Origin: Rana temporaria
Lineage: Eukaryota > Chordata > Amphibia > Anura > Ranidae
Direction: 5' to 3'
Length of the DNA: 64,000 bases
Assembly: GCF_905171775.1 (NCBI RefSeq)
Contig: NC_053494.1
Location: 157,592,456-157,656,455 of the forward strand
Part shown: positions 1 through 11,170 of the stretch, piece by piece
Layout: each line of letters begins with the position of its first letter
How positions within the stretch are numbered: position 1 is the first letter of the stretch
Notes under the pieces: model-generated
The model's input: the letters and a program-made list of their open reading frames with translations, nothing else
Databases searched by the model: none
Told to the model about the DNA's origin: nothing
Position numbers and translations under genes: made by a program

Positions 1-569
1 CCAACCAAGTTATTTTACAATGACTCGGTAGGAAAAGGGTTAAGGCCTATTCACACTTGACTGTTTTGATTTAGCAAAACTCTTGCATTTTACACTGGAA
101 TACTTTATCAAATGATATAAGTTGAAATTCTTACTATAATGTTCAATACCAAAGTGCAATAAACCTTCCCCACTACAAGACAGGGGTACTAAATTTACTG
201 CAGTTGGGCTTTAAATCTATAAAATATATATATATTAGAGTTCATAAACAACATTCCATTTGCGTGGCATGCTAACATTTTTAATAGGAAAGCCCAGTAC
301 CTCCTTTATGCTCATACTCTATATTATTTCACTTATGAAAGGAAAACTATGCTGTGACAAATATGGAGGCCGACATTGCCAAGTTGTTTTTTGAAGGCAC
401 AAGCTCTGGGACTGTTATTAGGATACTGGCTTTAATTCCTAGCGAGTCACTGAAATTTGAATTTCCATTCTACATATTGGCCCTGGGTCAGGGGCTGGCT
501 GTGTGGCTTAAGCTAAAATCAAGAACATAAAATCAAGACCTAAGTAGGAAACAGACTTTATGTCACACT

Positions 570-1063
570 TATTACTGGTTCACCCAAAAACGTAATTTTT
601 AACATTAGATTGAGGCTCATTTTGTGAAGGGGAATCGGGTGTTTTTTTTTAAATCAAAGCTGTACTTACCGTTTTAGAGATAGATCTTCTCCGCCGCTTC
701 CGGGTATGGGCTGCGGGACTGGGTGTTCCTATTTGATTGACAGGCTTCCGACAGGCTTCCGACGGTCGTATACATCGCGTCACGATTTTCCGAAAGTAGC
801 CGAACGTCGGTGCGCAGGCGCCATATAGAGCCGCACCGACGTTTGGCTTCTTTCGGCTACTCGTGACACGATGTATGCGACCGTCGGAAGCCTGTCAATC
901 AAATAGGAACGCCCAGTCCCGAAGACCATACCCGGAAGCGGCGGAGAAGATCGCTCTCTAAAACGGTAAGTACTGCTTTAATTAAAAAAAAAACACCCGA
1001 TTCCCCTTCACAAAATGAGCCGCAATCTAATGTTAAAAATTGTTTTTCGGGTAAACTCCCGCT
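570..1063. mobile_element. Foldback MITE, AGCGGGAGTT termini, copy 1
   Basis: A nearly full-length inverted repeat about 494 bp long, centred near 825. The arms carry CCGCCGCTTCCGGGTATG / CATACCCGGAAGCGGCGG and TTGATTGACAGGCTTCCGAC / GTCGGAAGCCTGTCAATC. The right end is followed by TTAA (1064-1067); the left end is decayed. A second copy is at 61680-62162. Confidence 0.8.
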
Positions 1064-1148
1064 TTAAGATAAGGGTCTCCAAACTATGACCCCCCAGTTG
1101 TTCAGGATCTACAGTTCCCATCATGCCTGGTGATGTCCGTGAATGTCA

Positions 1149-1418
1149 AGCCCCGTACACACGGCCGAGGAACTCGACGTGCCAAACACATCGAGTTCCT
1201 CGGCCAGTTCAGCCCTGAAGCTGCCGAGGAGCTCGGCGGGCCGAGAGCTCCCATAGAACAACGAGGAAATAGAGAACATGTTCTCTATTTCCTCGCCGAG
1301 GTCCTCGTCGGCTTCCTCGGCGAAATTGTACACACGGCCGGGTTTCTCGGCAGAATTCAGCCAGAATCTCGGTCGGAAGCTGAATTCTGCCGAGGAAACT
1401 GGTCGTGTGTACGGGGCC
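1149..1418. mobile_element. GTACACACG-family MITE, copy 1 (270 bp)
   Basis: Termini AGCCCCGTACACACGG and CGTGTGTACGGGGCC are inverted, and TCA flanks both ends (1146-1148, 1419-1421). A perfect 34-bp palindrome at 1262-1295 is centred on GAACATGTTC. It is about 95 percent identical by eye to the copy at 51504-51774. The 3-bp target duplication suits PIF/Harbinger; that class is inference. Confidence 0.85.
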
Positions 1419-1496
1419 TCAGAGTTTTACAATGCCTCATGGGATGTGTAGTTCCCCAACAGCTTGAGGGCTGTTTTTTGGAGATCCCTGCCTTAA

Positions 1497-1999
1497 AGGG
1501 GTTGTAAAGGTAAAAAAATGTTTTCCTAAATATCTTCCTTTACCTTAGTGCAGTCCTCCTTCACTTACCTCATCCTTTGATTTTGCTTTTAAATGTCCTT
1601 ATTTCTTCTGAGAAATTCTCACTTCCTGTTCTTCTGTCTGTAACTCCACACAGTAATGCGAGGTTCTCTCCCTGGTGTGGAGTGTCATGCTCGCCCTCTC
1701 CCCTGGAATACAGGACAGTCAGGATGCTCTCTACGTTGCAGATAGAGAAAGGAGCTGTGTGTTAGTGGGCTTCCTGACTCTCCTGTAGTCCAAGGGAGGG
1801 GGCGAGCACAACACTCCACACCAGGGAGAAAGCCTTGCATTACTGTGTGGAGTTACAGACAGAAGAACAGGAAGTGAGGATTTCTCAGAAGAAATAAGGA
1901 CATTTAGAAGCAAAATCGAAGGATGAGGTAAGTGAAGGAGGACTGCACTAAGGTAAAGGAAGCTATTTAGGAACATTTTTTTTTACCTTTACAACCCCT
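1497..1999. mobile_element. TTAA-flanked foldback MITE, AGGGGTTGTAAAGG ends (503 bp)
   Basis: TTAA at 1493-1496 and 2000-2003. The whole element is an inverted repeat: the arm 1497-1700 is mirrored by 1795-1999, with an AGAAGAACAGGAAGTGAG segment on each side. Non-coding. TTAA plus AGGG ends resemble Kolobok-derived MITEs. Confidence 0.87.
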
Positions 2000-2375
2000 T
2001 TAAGACAATGACACCCGTGCTTGTCTCTCCTCTGACCTGCTCAAGTCTATGCATTGGATAGCAACCGTCTGAAAGGATGAACATTCTGAAAGCATACAAT
2101 GCCATCTGGTGGCTGTGAAGTGTAAATATTAAATATTTATATGTCATGTTTCACATTTACCTGTTTAAAAATAAACTTTTATTACTAACAAACAATAAAT
2201 ATATTTCAGCCATGAGTAAATCACAGAATTAGGAACCATAGCAGACAATGTTTTACAAACTGCCCTGCTGCTCAGTATGCACCAGCTATTACCAACTAAG
2301 GTGATCATTCACCCCCATGCATCAAAGAATTAATGCCGATGGGGATTGCCAGTTTCAGGCCGTAAAGAGACACTA

Positions 2376-2557
2376 GGGTTGATTTACTAAAACTGGAGAG
2401 TACAAAGTATGGGGCAGCTCTGCATGGTAACCAATCAGCTTCCAGTTTTTATTTTGTTTTGCAGAAGTCTAATTGAACAAGCAGAAGTTAGAAGCTGTTT
2501 GGCTACCATACAAGCTGTACCAGATTTTGCACTCTCCAGTTTTAGTAAATCAACCCC
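2376..2557. repeat. GGGTTGATTTACTAAA palindromic repeat, copy 1
   Basis: Inverted ends GGGTTGATTTACTAAAACTGG and CCAGTTTTAGTAAATCAACCC. 182 bp; internal AACCAATCAGCTTCC block. Recurs at 33836, 38799, and partly at 32681 and 46485. Confidence 0.88.
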
Positions 2558-2622
2558 AATGCTACATACAACATTGCAGTAGGGAGAACAAGTCACACAT
2601 ATTGAGCATAAAAAAAAACTAA

Positions 2623-3342
2623 GGGCCAGATTCACATAGAATTCCGGCGGCGTAACGAATTGCAATTACGTTACACCGCCGCAAGTTTTATGGGCAAGTG
2701 CTTGATTCACAAAGCACTTGTCTGTAAACTTTCGGCGGCGTAGTGTAAATCCGTCCGGCGCAAGCCCGCCTAATTCAAATGGGGCGTGTATCATTTAAAT
2801 TAGGCACGTTCCCGCGACGAACGTACTGCGCATGCTCCGTTTTAAAATTTCCCACCGTGCTTTGCGCGAAATGACGTCGCACCGACGTAATTTATTGAAC
2901 GGCGACGTGCGTTACGTCCTTTCCTATTCACGGACGACTTACGCAAAAAAAAAAAAATTTTAATTCGACGCGGGAACGACGGCCATACTTTAACATGGCA
3001 AATCTAAATATAAGCCAAGAAATAGCAGTCGTAACTATACGCCGGAAAAAGCCGACTAGCGACGACGTAAGAGAATGCGACGAACGCGCGTACCTTCGTG
3101 GATCGCCGTAAATAGCTAATTAGCATACCCGACGTGGAAAACGACGCAAACTCCACCCAGCGGGCGCCAAAGTATTGCACCTACGATCCGAAGGCGTACG
3201 AAGCCGTACGCCTGTCGGATCGAAGCCAGAAGCCGTCGTATCTTGGTTTGAGGATTCAAACTAAAGATACGACGCGGCAAATTTGAAAACACGCCAGAGT
3301 ATCAGTAGATACGCCGGCGTATTTCATCTGTGAATCTGGCCC
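2623..3342. mobile_element. CpG-rich GGGCCAGATTCACA element, copy 1 (720 bp)
   Basis: Inverted termini GGGCCAGATTCACA and TGTGAATCTGGCCC, with TAA at 2620-2622 and 3343-3345. Very CpG-rich compared with the surrounding AT-rich intron. Contains GCGCATGC and TTCACGGACGACTTACGC motifs shared with five other copies. No ORF shared between copies, so non-autonomous. Confidence 0.88.
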
Positions 3343-3512
3343 TAAGTGTATGAATGCATCCAGACAACAGAAGAAATAAGGGTGAGGAGTGGTTGGTGTG
3401 CACCAATGGCCTCTGTGAAGACTGAATTAAATTGCTGTTGCTATTATTATTGAAGGTCATCAATGTGGCCATTTTTTGCTGTTAGTTACATGGAAGCAGG
3501 CATAATTAGGAC

Positions 3513-4085
3513 CAGGGCTTTTTTTCAGCGGGAACGCATGGGGAACGCAGTTCCCGCACCTTCTGAACTGACTGTATGTAATAGCAAGGGATGCTGGGGT
3601 GTGCTGCAGGGTATTGATGCTCACTGCTGTCGATCTATTTTTACAGGGGGTCTATTGTTGCTGGTGGGGGACCTATTGTTTCTAGGGGGGTCTTATGTTG
3701 CTGGGGGGGGGTCAGTTGTTGCTGAAAGAGATCTACTGTTGGGGGAGGGGTCTATTGCTGATGGCAGCCAGAGAGTCTATTAATGCTTGCTGTACAGAGA
3801 TCTGTTGATGCTGCCGTGAGTCTATTGTTGCTGGCAGGGAAATGTTGTTGTGGGTGGTCCATTGTTGTTAGGGGGATCTATTGTTGCTGTCTGTAGGGGA
3901 TCTATTTTACTGCTTTTCTTGATATCATTACCAAATTCCATATAAATTACTTAGCACCACAAAATGATACTTGGTTCTATATTGTCTAAAAGGGGCAGTA
4001 CTGGGAGGTGGGTAGGGGGCGGAGAAAAGGGGTGACTCGGAAAGGGGGAGTTCCTGCACCTATTGTCTGAGAAAAAAAAGCCCTG
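3513..4085. mobile_element. Non-autonomous hAT element with 8-bp TSD (573 bp)
   Basis: Ends CAGGGCTTTTTTTCAG and AAAAAAAAGCCCTG, inverted. A perfect 8-bp direct duplication ATTAGGAC lies at 3505-3512 and 4086-4093. The 8-bp duplication and CA..TG ends fit hAT. The interior is a decayed minisatellite (see 3634-3910). Confidence 0.9.
3634..3910 (+). repeat. Degenerate minisatellite inside the hAT element
   Basis: Units of about 20-30 bp around the motif TCTATTGTTGCTGG followed by a G run, repeated roughly ten times with drift. Confidence 0.75.
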
Positions 4086-4129
4086 ATTAGGACTAAATTA
4101 TATCTAAAGACATTTTACTTTGTTTTGAT

Positions 4130-4445
4130 TAGAATGGACAGGGATTACAACACCTGTCTGATTTGTATTGCTCTTTTCCATTAACACTGAAAGTGAAAGT
4201 GCAGGAAAATCCCAAATTCTGGGTTGTCACTAGAACAGGAACAGAGAGGAACTCTTTTAGTGGAGACAATAGCTTGGGACGACAACCAGGCATTAGGAAG
4301 GATTTCCTCTCACTTCCCACTTTGGCCATAGGATAGGAACCGAAGGGAAAGCTCTCCAATGGGAGACAGATGGCAAATAACTGAAAGGGGTTATTAGCCT
4401 CCATTACTCTTCTCAAAATAAAGAGATGTTGCCTTTAGTTCTACT
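4130..4445. mobile_element. TTAA-type MITE, reverse copy of the 27705 family
   Basis: The right end GCCTTTAGTTCTACT is followed by TTAA at 4446-4449. The left end lies near 4130 and is approximate. Shares TGGGTTGTCACTAG and ACACCTGTC segments with 27705-28114. Confidence 0.6.
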
Positions 4446-5096
4446 TTAAGCTGACTGCATGACCGCTTTCTTCATGACAAAAAGAGGGCCCTGTTTACGG
4501 AGAAAGCATAGCTCAACACCCAGGATGTATGATTCTGGGTTTGAAAGCAGGAATTCACAAAACTTTAAACTTGTTTCAGGATGTGTGTCCATGATAGGAC
4601 TTGGTTCATGTAAGCCAAAGAAGATAGAATGTCAAACTGTACCTGGCTTCTTGTCAAAGCACCCTTTTGTGCATGTGAATTCCCACATTAAAGACAGATG
4701 TAAGGGGGTAGATGGGTGGTTGTCATGTCCTCCATGTTTGCCTCCTCGTTGGGCGCCAAGTAAGGGTCACATTAGAGGCCTATCCTGGGGTGGGTTCTTC
4801 TACGCCAGGGGTGTCCAAACTTTTTTTAAAGAGGGCCAGATTTGATGAAGTGATCATGCTTGAGGGCCGACCATTTTGCCTGACATTCTTTGAACCATTA
4901 AAATTCGGTCTAAGTGTGTTCGTCCGATCACTAATGCACTGCCCAACAAGAATTCTCTTGCCTTTATGGCTGTGTGTGGTGAAGAGATGAGTTCAGGCGT
5001 GTTATTTGGATTCACTGTATATATCTCTTTTGTGGCCCCAACGAATCCCTGAGCGCTGCTCAGGAATAAGGATGAGCTTGGGTGTGTTATTGGATA

Positions 5097-5585
5097 TACC
5101 GTATTTATAACACGCACAGGCTTACCATTGCCATGAATGCAGCCTCACATGTGCCATGAATGCAGCCTCACCATTGCCATGAATGCAGCCTCACATGTGC
5201 CATGAATGCAGCCTTGCATGTGTCATGAATGCAGCCTCACATGTGCCATGAATACAGCCTCCCATGTGCCATGAATGCAGCCTCGCATGTGCCATGAATG
5301 CAGCCTTACCATTGCCATCAGTGCAGCCTGATTGATGCCCATCTGCAGCCTCGGAGGGGACAGGGAGGGGGGGATGAGTGCCAATAGATTACAAACAGGA
5401 GAATCTCTTAAATACAAAGTCCCGCCTCCTATTATAGACAGAACGGTCATTCAATGGCATCCCAGGAGACGGGACTTCCTATTACAGATGCCGCTGAGTA
5501 AACAGGAGATTCTCTTCATGTAATATGATTGCACTTGTCCCGCCCCCTCCCTGTCCCCTCCGAGGCAGCGCCGATAAATACGGTA
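5097..5585. mobile_element. MITE with TACCGTATTTAT ends nested in hAT fragment
   Basis: TACCGTATTTAT at 5097-5108 and ATAAATACGGTA at 5574-5585 are exact inverted ends. The right half is a hairpin: TCGGAGGGGACAGGGAGGG (about 5351-5369) against CCCTCCCTGTCCCCTCCGA (about 5545-5563). The left half is the minisatellite at 5125-5337. A similar end (CACCGATAAATACAGG) occurs at 33089-33104. Confidence 0.75.
5125..5337 (+). repeat. Minisatellite, about 21-24-bp unit
   Basis: About nine units of CATGAATGCAGCCTCACATGTGC with small changes (CACATGTG or CCATTG variants alternate). Confidence 0.88.
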
Positions 5586-5881
5586 TATATGTTTTGTGAC
5601 CCTGGGGGCCACAAACAATATATATATTGAAATTCCCAGAGGGGCCATATTAAATCCCAAAATTACATTTTTCTGCAAAAAAAAGAAAGCAAAAGACCCC
5701 TCTTGAAATGGTCATGGAAGAGGGATGGGGCTGCAGAGATTTCACCACTGAAGTGCTCAAATTAATAAGAATCTGACAAGTGATTCCACCCTAAAATAGA
5801 AATATTGGTGCTTTCTGTGGACTTTTTTCAAATCAATTTGGTTGTAGTATTTGTCTGCTTTTATACTTTTCTTAGCCTTAA

Positions 5882-6291
5882 AGTGGATGTAAACCCGATT
5901 CATGAAATTTGAGCTGGGCACATATATCTGTAGTGTTTTGCTATCTATCTTCAAAGCACTGTGTTCCATAGCTTTGTCCTGCTCCGTTCTTCTGTTATCA
6001 GCCTGATAACTTTTGACCAGCTCTGCAGACTGCTAAACTATTCACAGGCAACCTCTGTATGTGTAGGGAGTGGGCGTGTGCCTTTCGTCCAATCAGCTCT
6101 CTCACAGTGTATAGCAATAATCCACTCTTACAGAATAGTGAAGAAGTGAAAAATCTAATAGGACGTGCACTTTCTAAACAGTATATAAAGCTGAAGACAG
6201 CAGATATACATGTAAAACGTATTTGTGTTACCTCTGTGTATCAAGTAAGGCTGTTCACTTCACTGCGTATATGTGAGGGTTTACATCCACT
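5882..6291. mobile_element. TTAA-flanked MITE, AGTGGATGTAAACCC ends (410 bp)
   Basis: TTAA at 5878-5881 and 6292-6295. Perfect 15-bp inverted termini AGTGGATGTAAACCC / GGGTTTACATCCACT. No coding content. Confidence 0.88.
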
Positions 6292-6824
6292 TTAATAACA
6301 TTTAAATTAGAATTAAAGATTTTATTTTGCAAAAGCACACGCAGGAACTATATCACTCAAAATGACTGCTAAGTATTTCAACATCCTGCACAGGTACAAA
6401 CAAGAAATCTATGTGTGTAAGTGTGCAGCTATTTTCACAGCTTCTGGAGGGAGCAGACATTTCCAAATGTCTTGTCAGATAAATTAGCTTATTTCTAGAG
6501 CTAAATGCACATTATGAAGCTCAATTTTGAAAGAATACCACTGAGATAAGAGAAGATAATGGTGTAGCCTGAGGAGATGCCAGGTGTACTGCAAGTACAC
6601 TCTCTATTACAAGGTGGTTAATCGGCTCCAAACGTCACAATGATAAGTTCACTATAGGATGATTTTGCTTTCCTAAACTGAATTAGCCACATCATATGCT
6701 TATCTCTAAAACAGACAAGGACTACACCCAATATATATTTACATAAACCAAGGACATCTCTAGCAAACCAGCTTTGATCTTGTATTAGCACTGCAGGCAG
6801 AGCACGACAGTGGTGTCACACTAT

Positions 6825-7000
6825 GGGGTTGATTTACTAAGAGCTTAGTGAATTGGGTGACACCACTGACTTCCATTATTCAATCATGTGCAAGCAAAAT
6901 CCATTTTTTTCCCTTGCTTGTGTTTGGATATTATTTGCATATTGAAACATCACCACATCTACTAAGTTCTGGGGCAACAAAATTAAAACACTGCTCTAGG
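6825..7000. repeat. TTTACTAAA repeat, left half
   Basis: Starts GGGGTTGATTTACTAAGAGC with CTGACTTCCATTATTCAATC inside; no clear right end. Confidence 0.6.
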
Positions 7001-7869
7001 TATGTCCACATATATTCCTCCTATTACATGTACTTACATCAAGGTGCTGCCCCGGCTCACCACCAAATTAACTCAGTAGGACGTTATGAGTATGCGTTAT
7101 AAGTAAGTGCTATCCAGTGTGAAACGCGTCAACAAGTCCCTCTGTGATTTTGGCACTGTGATACTTTTTTTACCTTCAGAGTGCTACAAAAAAGATTTGG
7201 GGATCGGCCGTGCACAGTGCATATGCTGGGACATGTTACATGCTCCACCCTAAAAACGGGTGTTACATGTAACGTGTACAAAAGGTGAACTTAGCCTTTA
7301 GGTGCTGTTAAAGGTGGAGTGTGTTTGGCTCCCAAAATGCACTGCTTTTTTCTTTATGAATCAATTTTATCATTAAAAATCTTGAACTCTTGGATGTTTT
7401 GTTTGGCGTTCTGGTTGTATTGCATAATCATATTACTTGCATTATAAGGCTTCCAGTAGTCATAGAGTGAACCATATAACAGCACTGTAGGCACATCACA
7501 ACAATGGTATCACACTGTATGTTTTGATGTTACATATTCATGTTTAAGATCTCCATTCCAAATCGAATTAATGGTATTATGAGGTAGCAACCAAACAGTT
7601 TAGCGCAGGGGCCACCACTATTGTAGATGCAGAGGATATTATTGTTGTCCACATCTTATCTAGTCTATGTACCACATACAACAGTAATGCTTTTTTTTAT
7701 AATCTTTGTTGGCCTTGTATTTATATGCATTGCCAGTGTCTGATGTGTGATTCTCAGGACTAAAAAAGGAAAGCTTTGGTTGGTTCATGGTAATAGGACA
7801 AAGTAAGTGCAACAAAACTGTTTCTGATAGTTCATGACTGTAGCAAGACCTCATACATAGCAAGAGGAG

Positions 7870-8012
7870 TAGACATATGCGATTCGGTTCATAACGAATG
7901 GATTTTCGTACGAATTTGTTTGTATTCATACATTCGGATCAATTCGAACATCCGAATACCTGAAAGAACCAAAATACGAAAATTACGTACTTACGAATAA
8001 GCAGAATAACGT
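7870..8012. repeat. ATTCG/CGAAT-rich degenerate repeat
   Basis: Repeated CGAAT, ATTCG and TACGAA motifs at irregular spacing. Similar sequence at 38436-38770. Confidence 0.6.
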
Positions 8013-8273
8013 CCATGTGTGACACATCAGGGTTCATCAAAGTGTTCCATTGACTAACGATCACCTGTGGATTAATTGGTGAAACACCCCATTCACCTTT
8101 TTCCCCCTCCTCTTTTTAAACACGGTTTTTGTCATTGTTCACTAGCTATGAGTAAGCATTACATGATGTGAAACATGTCAGCCGCCTTTTTCCTGTTGTT
8201 CACTTAATTTTGACTGCATCGTTTTGGTTGTTTTTTGGATTTCATTTGTACAATAAAGACATTGTTTTAAGTA

Positions 8274-8735
8274 GTGCCACCTGTCCAGGACACCTCCATG
8301 TGTCGTGAGAAGGGTCCTGTCCGCACCCGAGCCCCAGGCCCAAGGTCACCCCGCCAGACTGGGGAGCTCCCTCAAAGGCCTGACAGCCTAGCACTCCATC
8401 TTCAGCTTCCATATGAACAACTCCTCCTCCACTGGGCTGACCATGGATATTTAAGGAGGCCTGCCCCCTGCCAATCTAGGCTGAGGATCGGTCAGGGCTC
8501 CCCAGAACACCCCAAACAGCTCCACCTCCCCTCTCCTCCTTCCTTTCTAGAAAACACTAGAACATTCTGGAAAGAAGTGGGAGGTCTTTGTGATGCTTCC
8601 TGTGAATCACCCAGCTGTACTCTGAGTCACTTCCAACCTAGATCAAAACACCCCCAGCCTTGGCTACCAGCCAAGCCTGGAAATGTACCTACTCTCACAA
8701 AAACCTGCACTATCCTTTTAGCACACTAGAGGGGG
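8274..8735 (+). repeat. Unclassified GC-rich segment with a chance ORF
   Basis: Composition shifts to C-rich here, and a frame of about 150 codons stays open from a GTG, not an ATG. The peptide is Pro/Ser/Gln/His-rich with no recognisable domain. Sequence such as GCACACTAGAGGGGGCTACA at the right edge looks like repeat DNA. I do not call a gene. Confidence 0.4.
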
Positions 8736-8895
8736 CTACAAGTGTATAACTAAATATACCTGTGAACATGTACATAACTACTTTAGTTGCATTAAAATGC
8801 AAGGTGAGTATTGTGCCTTCCTGTCTTTGGCTTATAACAGCTCTTTAAGAATCAGTACCAACAATGCTACAGACGGATAAGCCCCAGTAAGGACA

Positions 8896-9217
<322 letters not shown>

Positions 9218-9272
9218 TTAACAAAATCAAGTTATTTTTAATCTGCATTTGTTTTTATATCCTATTCAATAG

Positions 9273-9467
9273 GAATGGACTCCGGTTATAGACAATCTAA
9301 AAACAGAGGCCAACAGATTAGCTGATGTGAAGGACTGCGCAGACATTGAAAAACTAAACAACTCCAATGAAAAATTAATGGCAGTCTATGCTGAGTTCTG
9401 GGAACTGATGGATCGGAGACAAGAAATTTTACTGGAAGCCAATGACTTTTTTAAGTGTGTTAATAAG
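9273..9467 (+). CDS. ccdc141: CCDC141 internal exon A (65 codons)
   Basis: Internal coding exon of a CCDC141 (CAMDI) orthologue. The acceptor AG is at 9271-9272 after a pyrimidine-rich tract, and the donor is AAG|GTAAGC. It is 195 nt, phase 0 at both ends. The peptide starts EWTPVIDNLK and ends ANDFFKCVNK; I recall human CCDC141 having EWNSAVEKLK and ANEFFNSANK at the matching ends. It reads as one helix pair of a spectrin-like repeat, rich in Leu, Glu and Lys. In mammals CCDC141 is a cytoplasmic and centrosome-associated scaffold linked to DISC1, myosin II and the migration of cortical and GnRH neurons; that role is family knowledge, not visible here. No earlier exon was seen in 1-9272, so this window starts inside the gene. 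Confidence 0.9.
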
Positions 9468-9673
9468 GTAAGCAAATAGCATGAAAGTAAATTCTACAAT
9501 TATCACTGCATTCAGTTGCACTAATGGAAATGCTTTTAGTGGATTTTTAGCTAGGTAGTTGAAGCAATACTTAAACTGAGCAATTTAAACAAATAAGGTT
9601 CTGGCATAAACGTATTAATCCAATAATAAGAGTCTACCTGCAGTTGGGAATCGGGATGGGAATTTGAAGCAAA

Positions 9674-9918
9674 GGGGTTTATTTACTAAAGACAAATAGG
9701 CCGATCACGTTGCAAGGGATTTTTTACTTTGCAGGTGAATTTTCCCTTATCCTAGTAAATGTGGTGTAAATTTATTTTGCAAGGAATACCCAGTCACATT
9801 CCAGGAAAATATTTATTTTTTATTTTTGCTTGTACAGTATGTAATTCAATGTTCCCTTTCTAAGTGAACTTTCCCTTGAAAATTGAACAGCCTACTTGGC
9901 CATTAGCAAATCAACCCT
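9674..9918. repeat. TTTACTAAAGNCAAATAG repeat copy
   Basis: Ends GGGGTTTATTTACTAAAG and TTAGCAAATCAACCCT. Begins about 200 bp after exon A. Confidence 0.75.
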
Positions 9919-10303
9919 ACGATGTGACAGAATTTCTCTGTGTACGAAGTACCTAGCCTCAAACAGCCTATACGTTTCTAAATAATAGTCATGTTTGTAG
10001 AGAATGGAGCAAACAATATAATTCCCAAATATGCATAAAAAAAATCCACTCACATGTTTGGGATATACAGAGAAAGGGTTCCAAATGTCAACAATAGGGG
10101 TAAGTGCAACTGAAAAAACACCTCTTTAATTTTAAGGGAATGGAGCGTTATATCTTATAGCCACAATAAATGATTGCACTGGAATCTGTTCTACTTTGTT
10201 CCATTATTAAAACTAAGAAGGTCTCTTAACATGTATGTCTAATAATAAAATCTATTACAAAGTTACATAGTTAGTCAGGTTGAAAAAGGACCATCTAGTT
10301 TAA

Positions 10304-11166
10304 CCTCCCTGGCGGTATGATTCTGTCAGAAAAAACATGCTAAAAGCGGTACCATTATTTGCAAGGAAATTTGGCGTTTTATATTGTAGGTCTGTCATTT
10401 TTAGAAATAACTCACTTAAATCTGACCAAACAAGCTTCTAATAGGCATCCCGGGTATGACATTTTTTTAAAAACAAAATTATAAATTATAATATAATAAA
10501 TAATTATAAATAATTATAACAAATAATAATATAATTATAATAAAAATTATTCAATAATGTAATCAAATCAAAATCACTGAAATTTGCTCAGTTGCAGAAT
10601 TGTTGCTGTCATTATTTTTTTTTTTTATGACGAATTACCCCACAAATCGCTATCGCACAATTCTGCAAGTGATTATAATTTATTATCGCTGTTTTTTAGC
10701 TGATCTAAAACTATTTTTGACATAAAGGGACACTTTTGGTTGCTATGGACAATCTACAGTTTGCAGGGAGAAAGAAACGTTTTTATTATATAAAATGACA
10801 TGCATGACACAGGACAGACCACTAGGGACAAGGGGGGTGTGCATTTTTTACATACAGTACTGTAATCTATAAGATTACAGTATACTGTATGTATAGTGTT
10901 TGTTTACTTTTTTGAATTTGGCGCCGTTCTCCGTCCCCGTGCGTCGTAACGTCGCAGGGAACGGAGATCGGCGTCACACGGAGGCACTGTGTGAATCGAG
11001 CGAGGTCCTGCTCGCTCACACAGCGCGGTGGCATCGCTGGATCCAGGGACAAGGTAAGTAAAACTCCCTGTACATCCAGCGAGGCGAGCCCGAGTCTGAC
11101 TCGGGGTTACCGATCCTAGCCCAAAAATCTCACCCCGAGTCAGACTCGGGAACACCGCCCAGGAGG
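10304..11166. mobile_element. TTAA-flanked element, CCTCCCTGGCGGT termini (863 bp)
   Basis: Terminal inverted repeats CCTCCCTGGCGGT and ACCGCCCAGGAGG, with TTAA at 10300-10303 and 11167-11170. Internal AT-rich stretch at 10455-10560. The right third has two copies of a CCGAGTCAGACTCGG palindrome (near 11090 and 11145). No transposase ORF. The TTAA target fits Kolobok or piggyBac type transposition. Its right TTAA is also the left TTAA of the next element. Confidence 0.8.
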
Positions 11167-11170
11167 TTAA

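Larger units (their letters stand above)
4806..5660. mobile_element. hAT-type fragment, CAGGGGTGTCCAAAC end, with nested MITE
   Basis: The left terminus CAGGGGTGTCCAAACTTT at 4806 is a common hAT end. GGGCCATATTAAATC-like sequence near 5643 may be the far side of the same element, but no inverted right end was found. A second element (5097-5585) sits inside. Confidence 0.5.

Noticed and set aside
8274..8729. Open frame of 151 codons on the plus strand as a possible gene
   Set aside because: It starts with GTG rather than ATG, has low-complexity Pro/Ser/His composition and no domain, and lies in repeat-like GC-rich DNA with no splice or promoter context.
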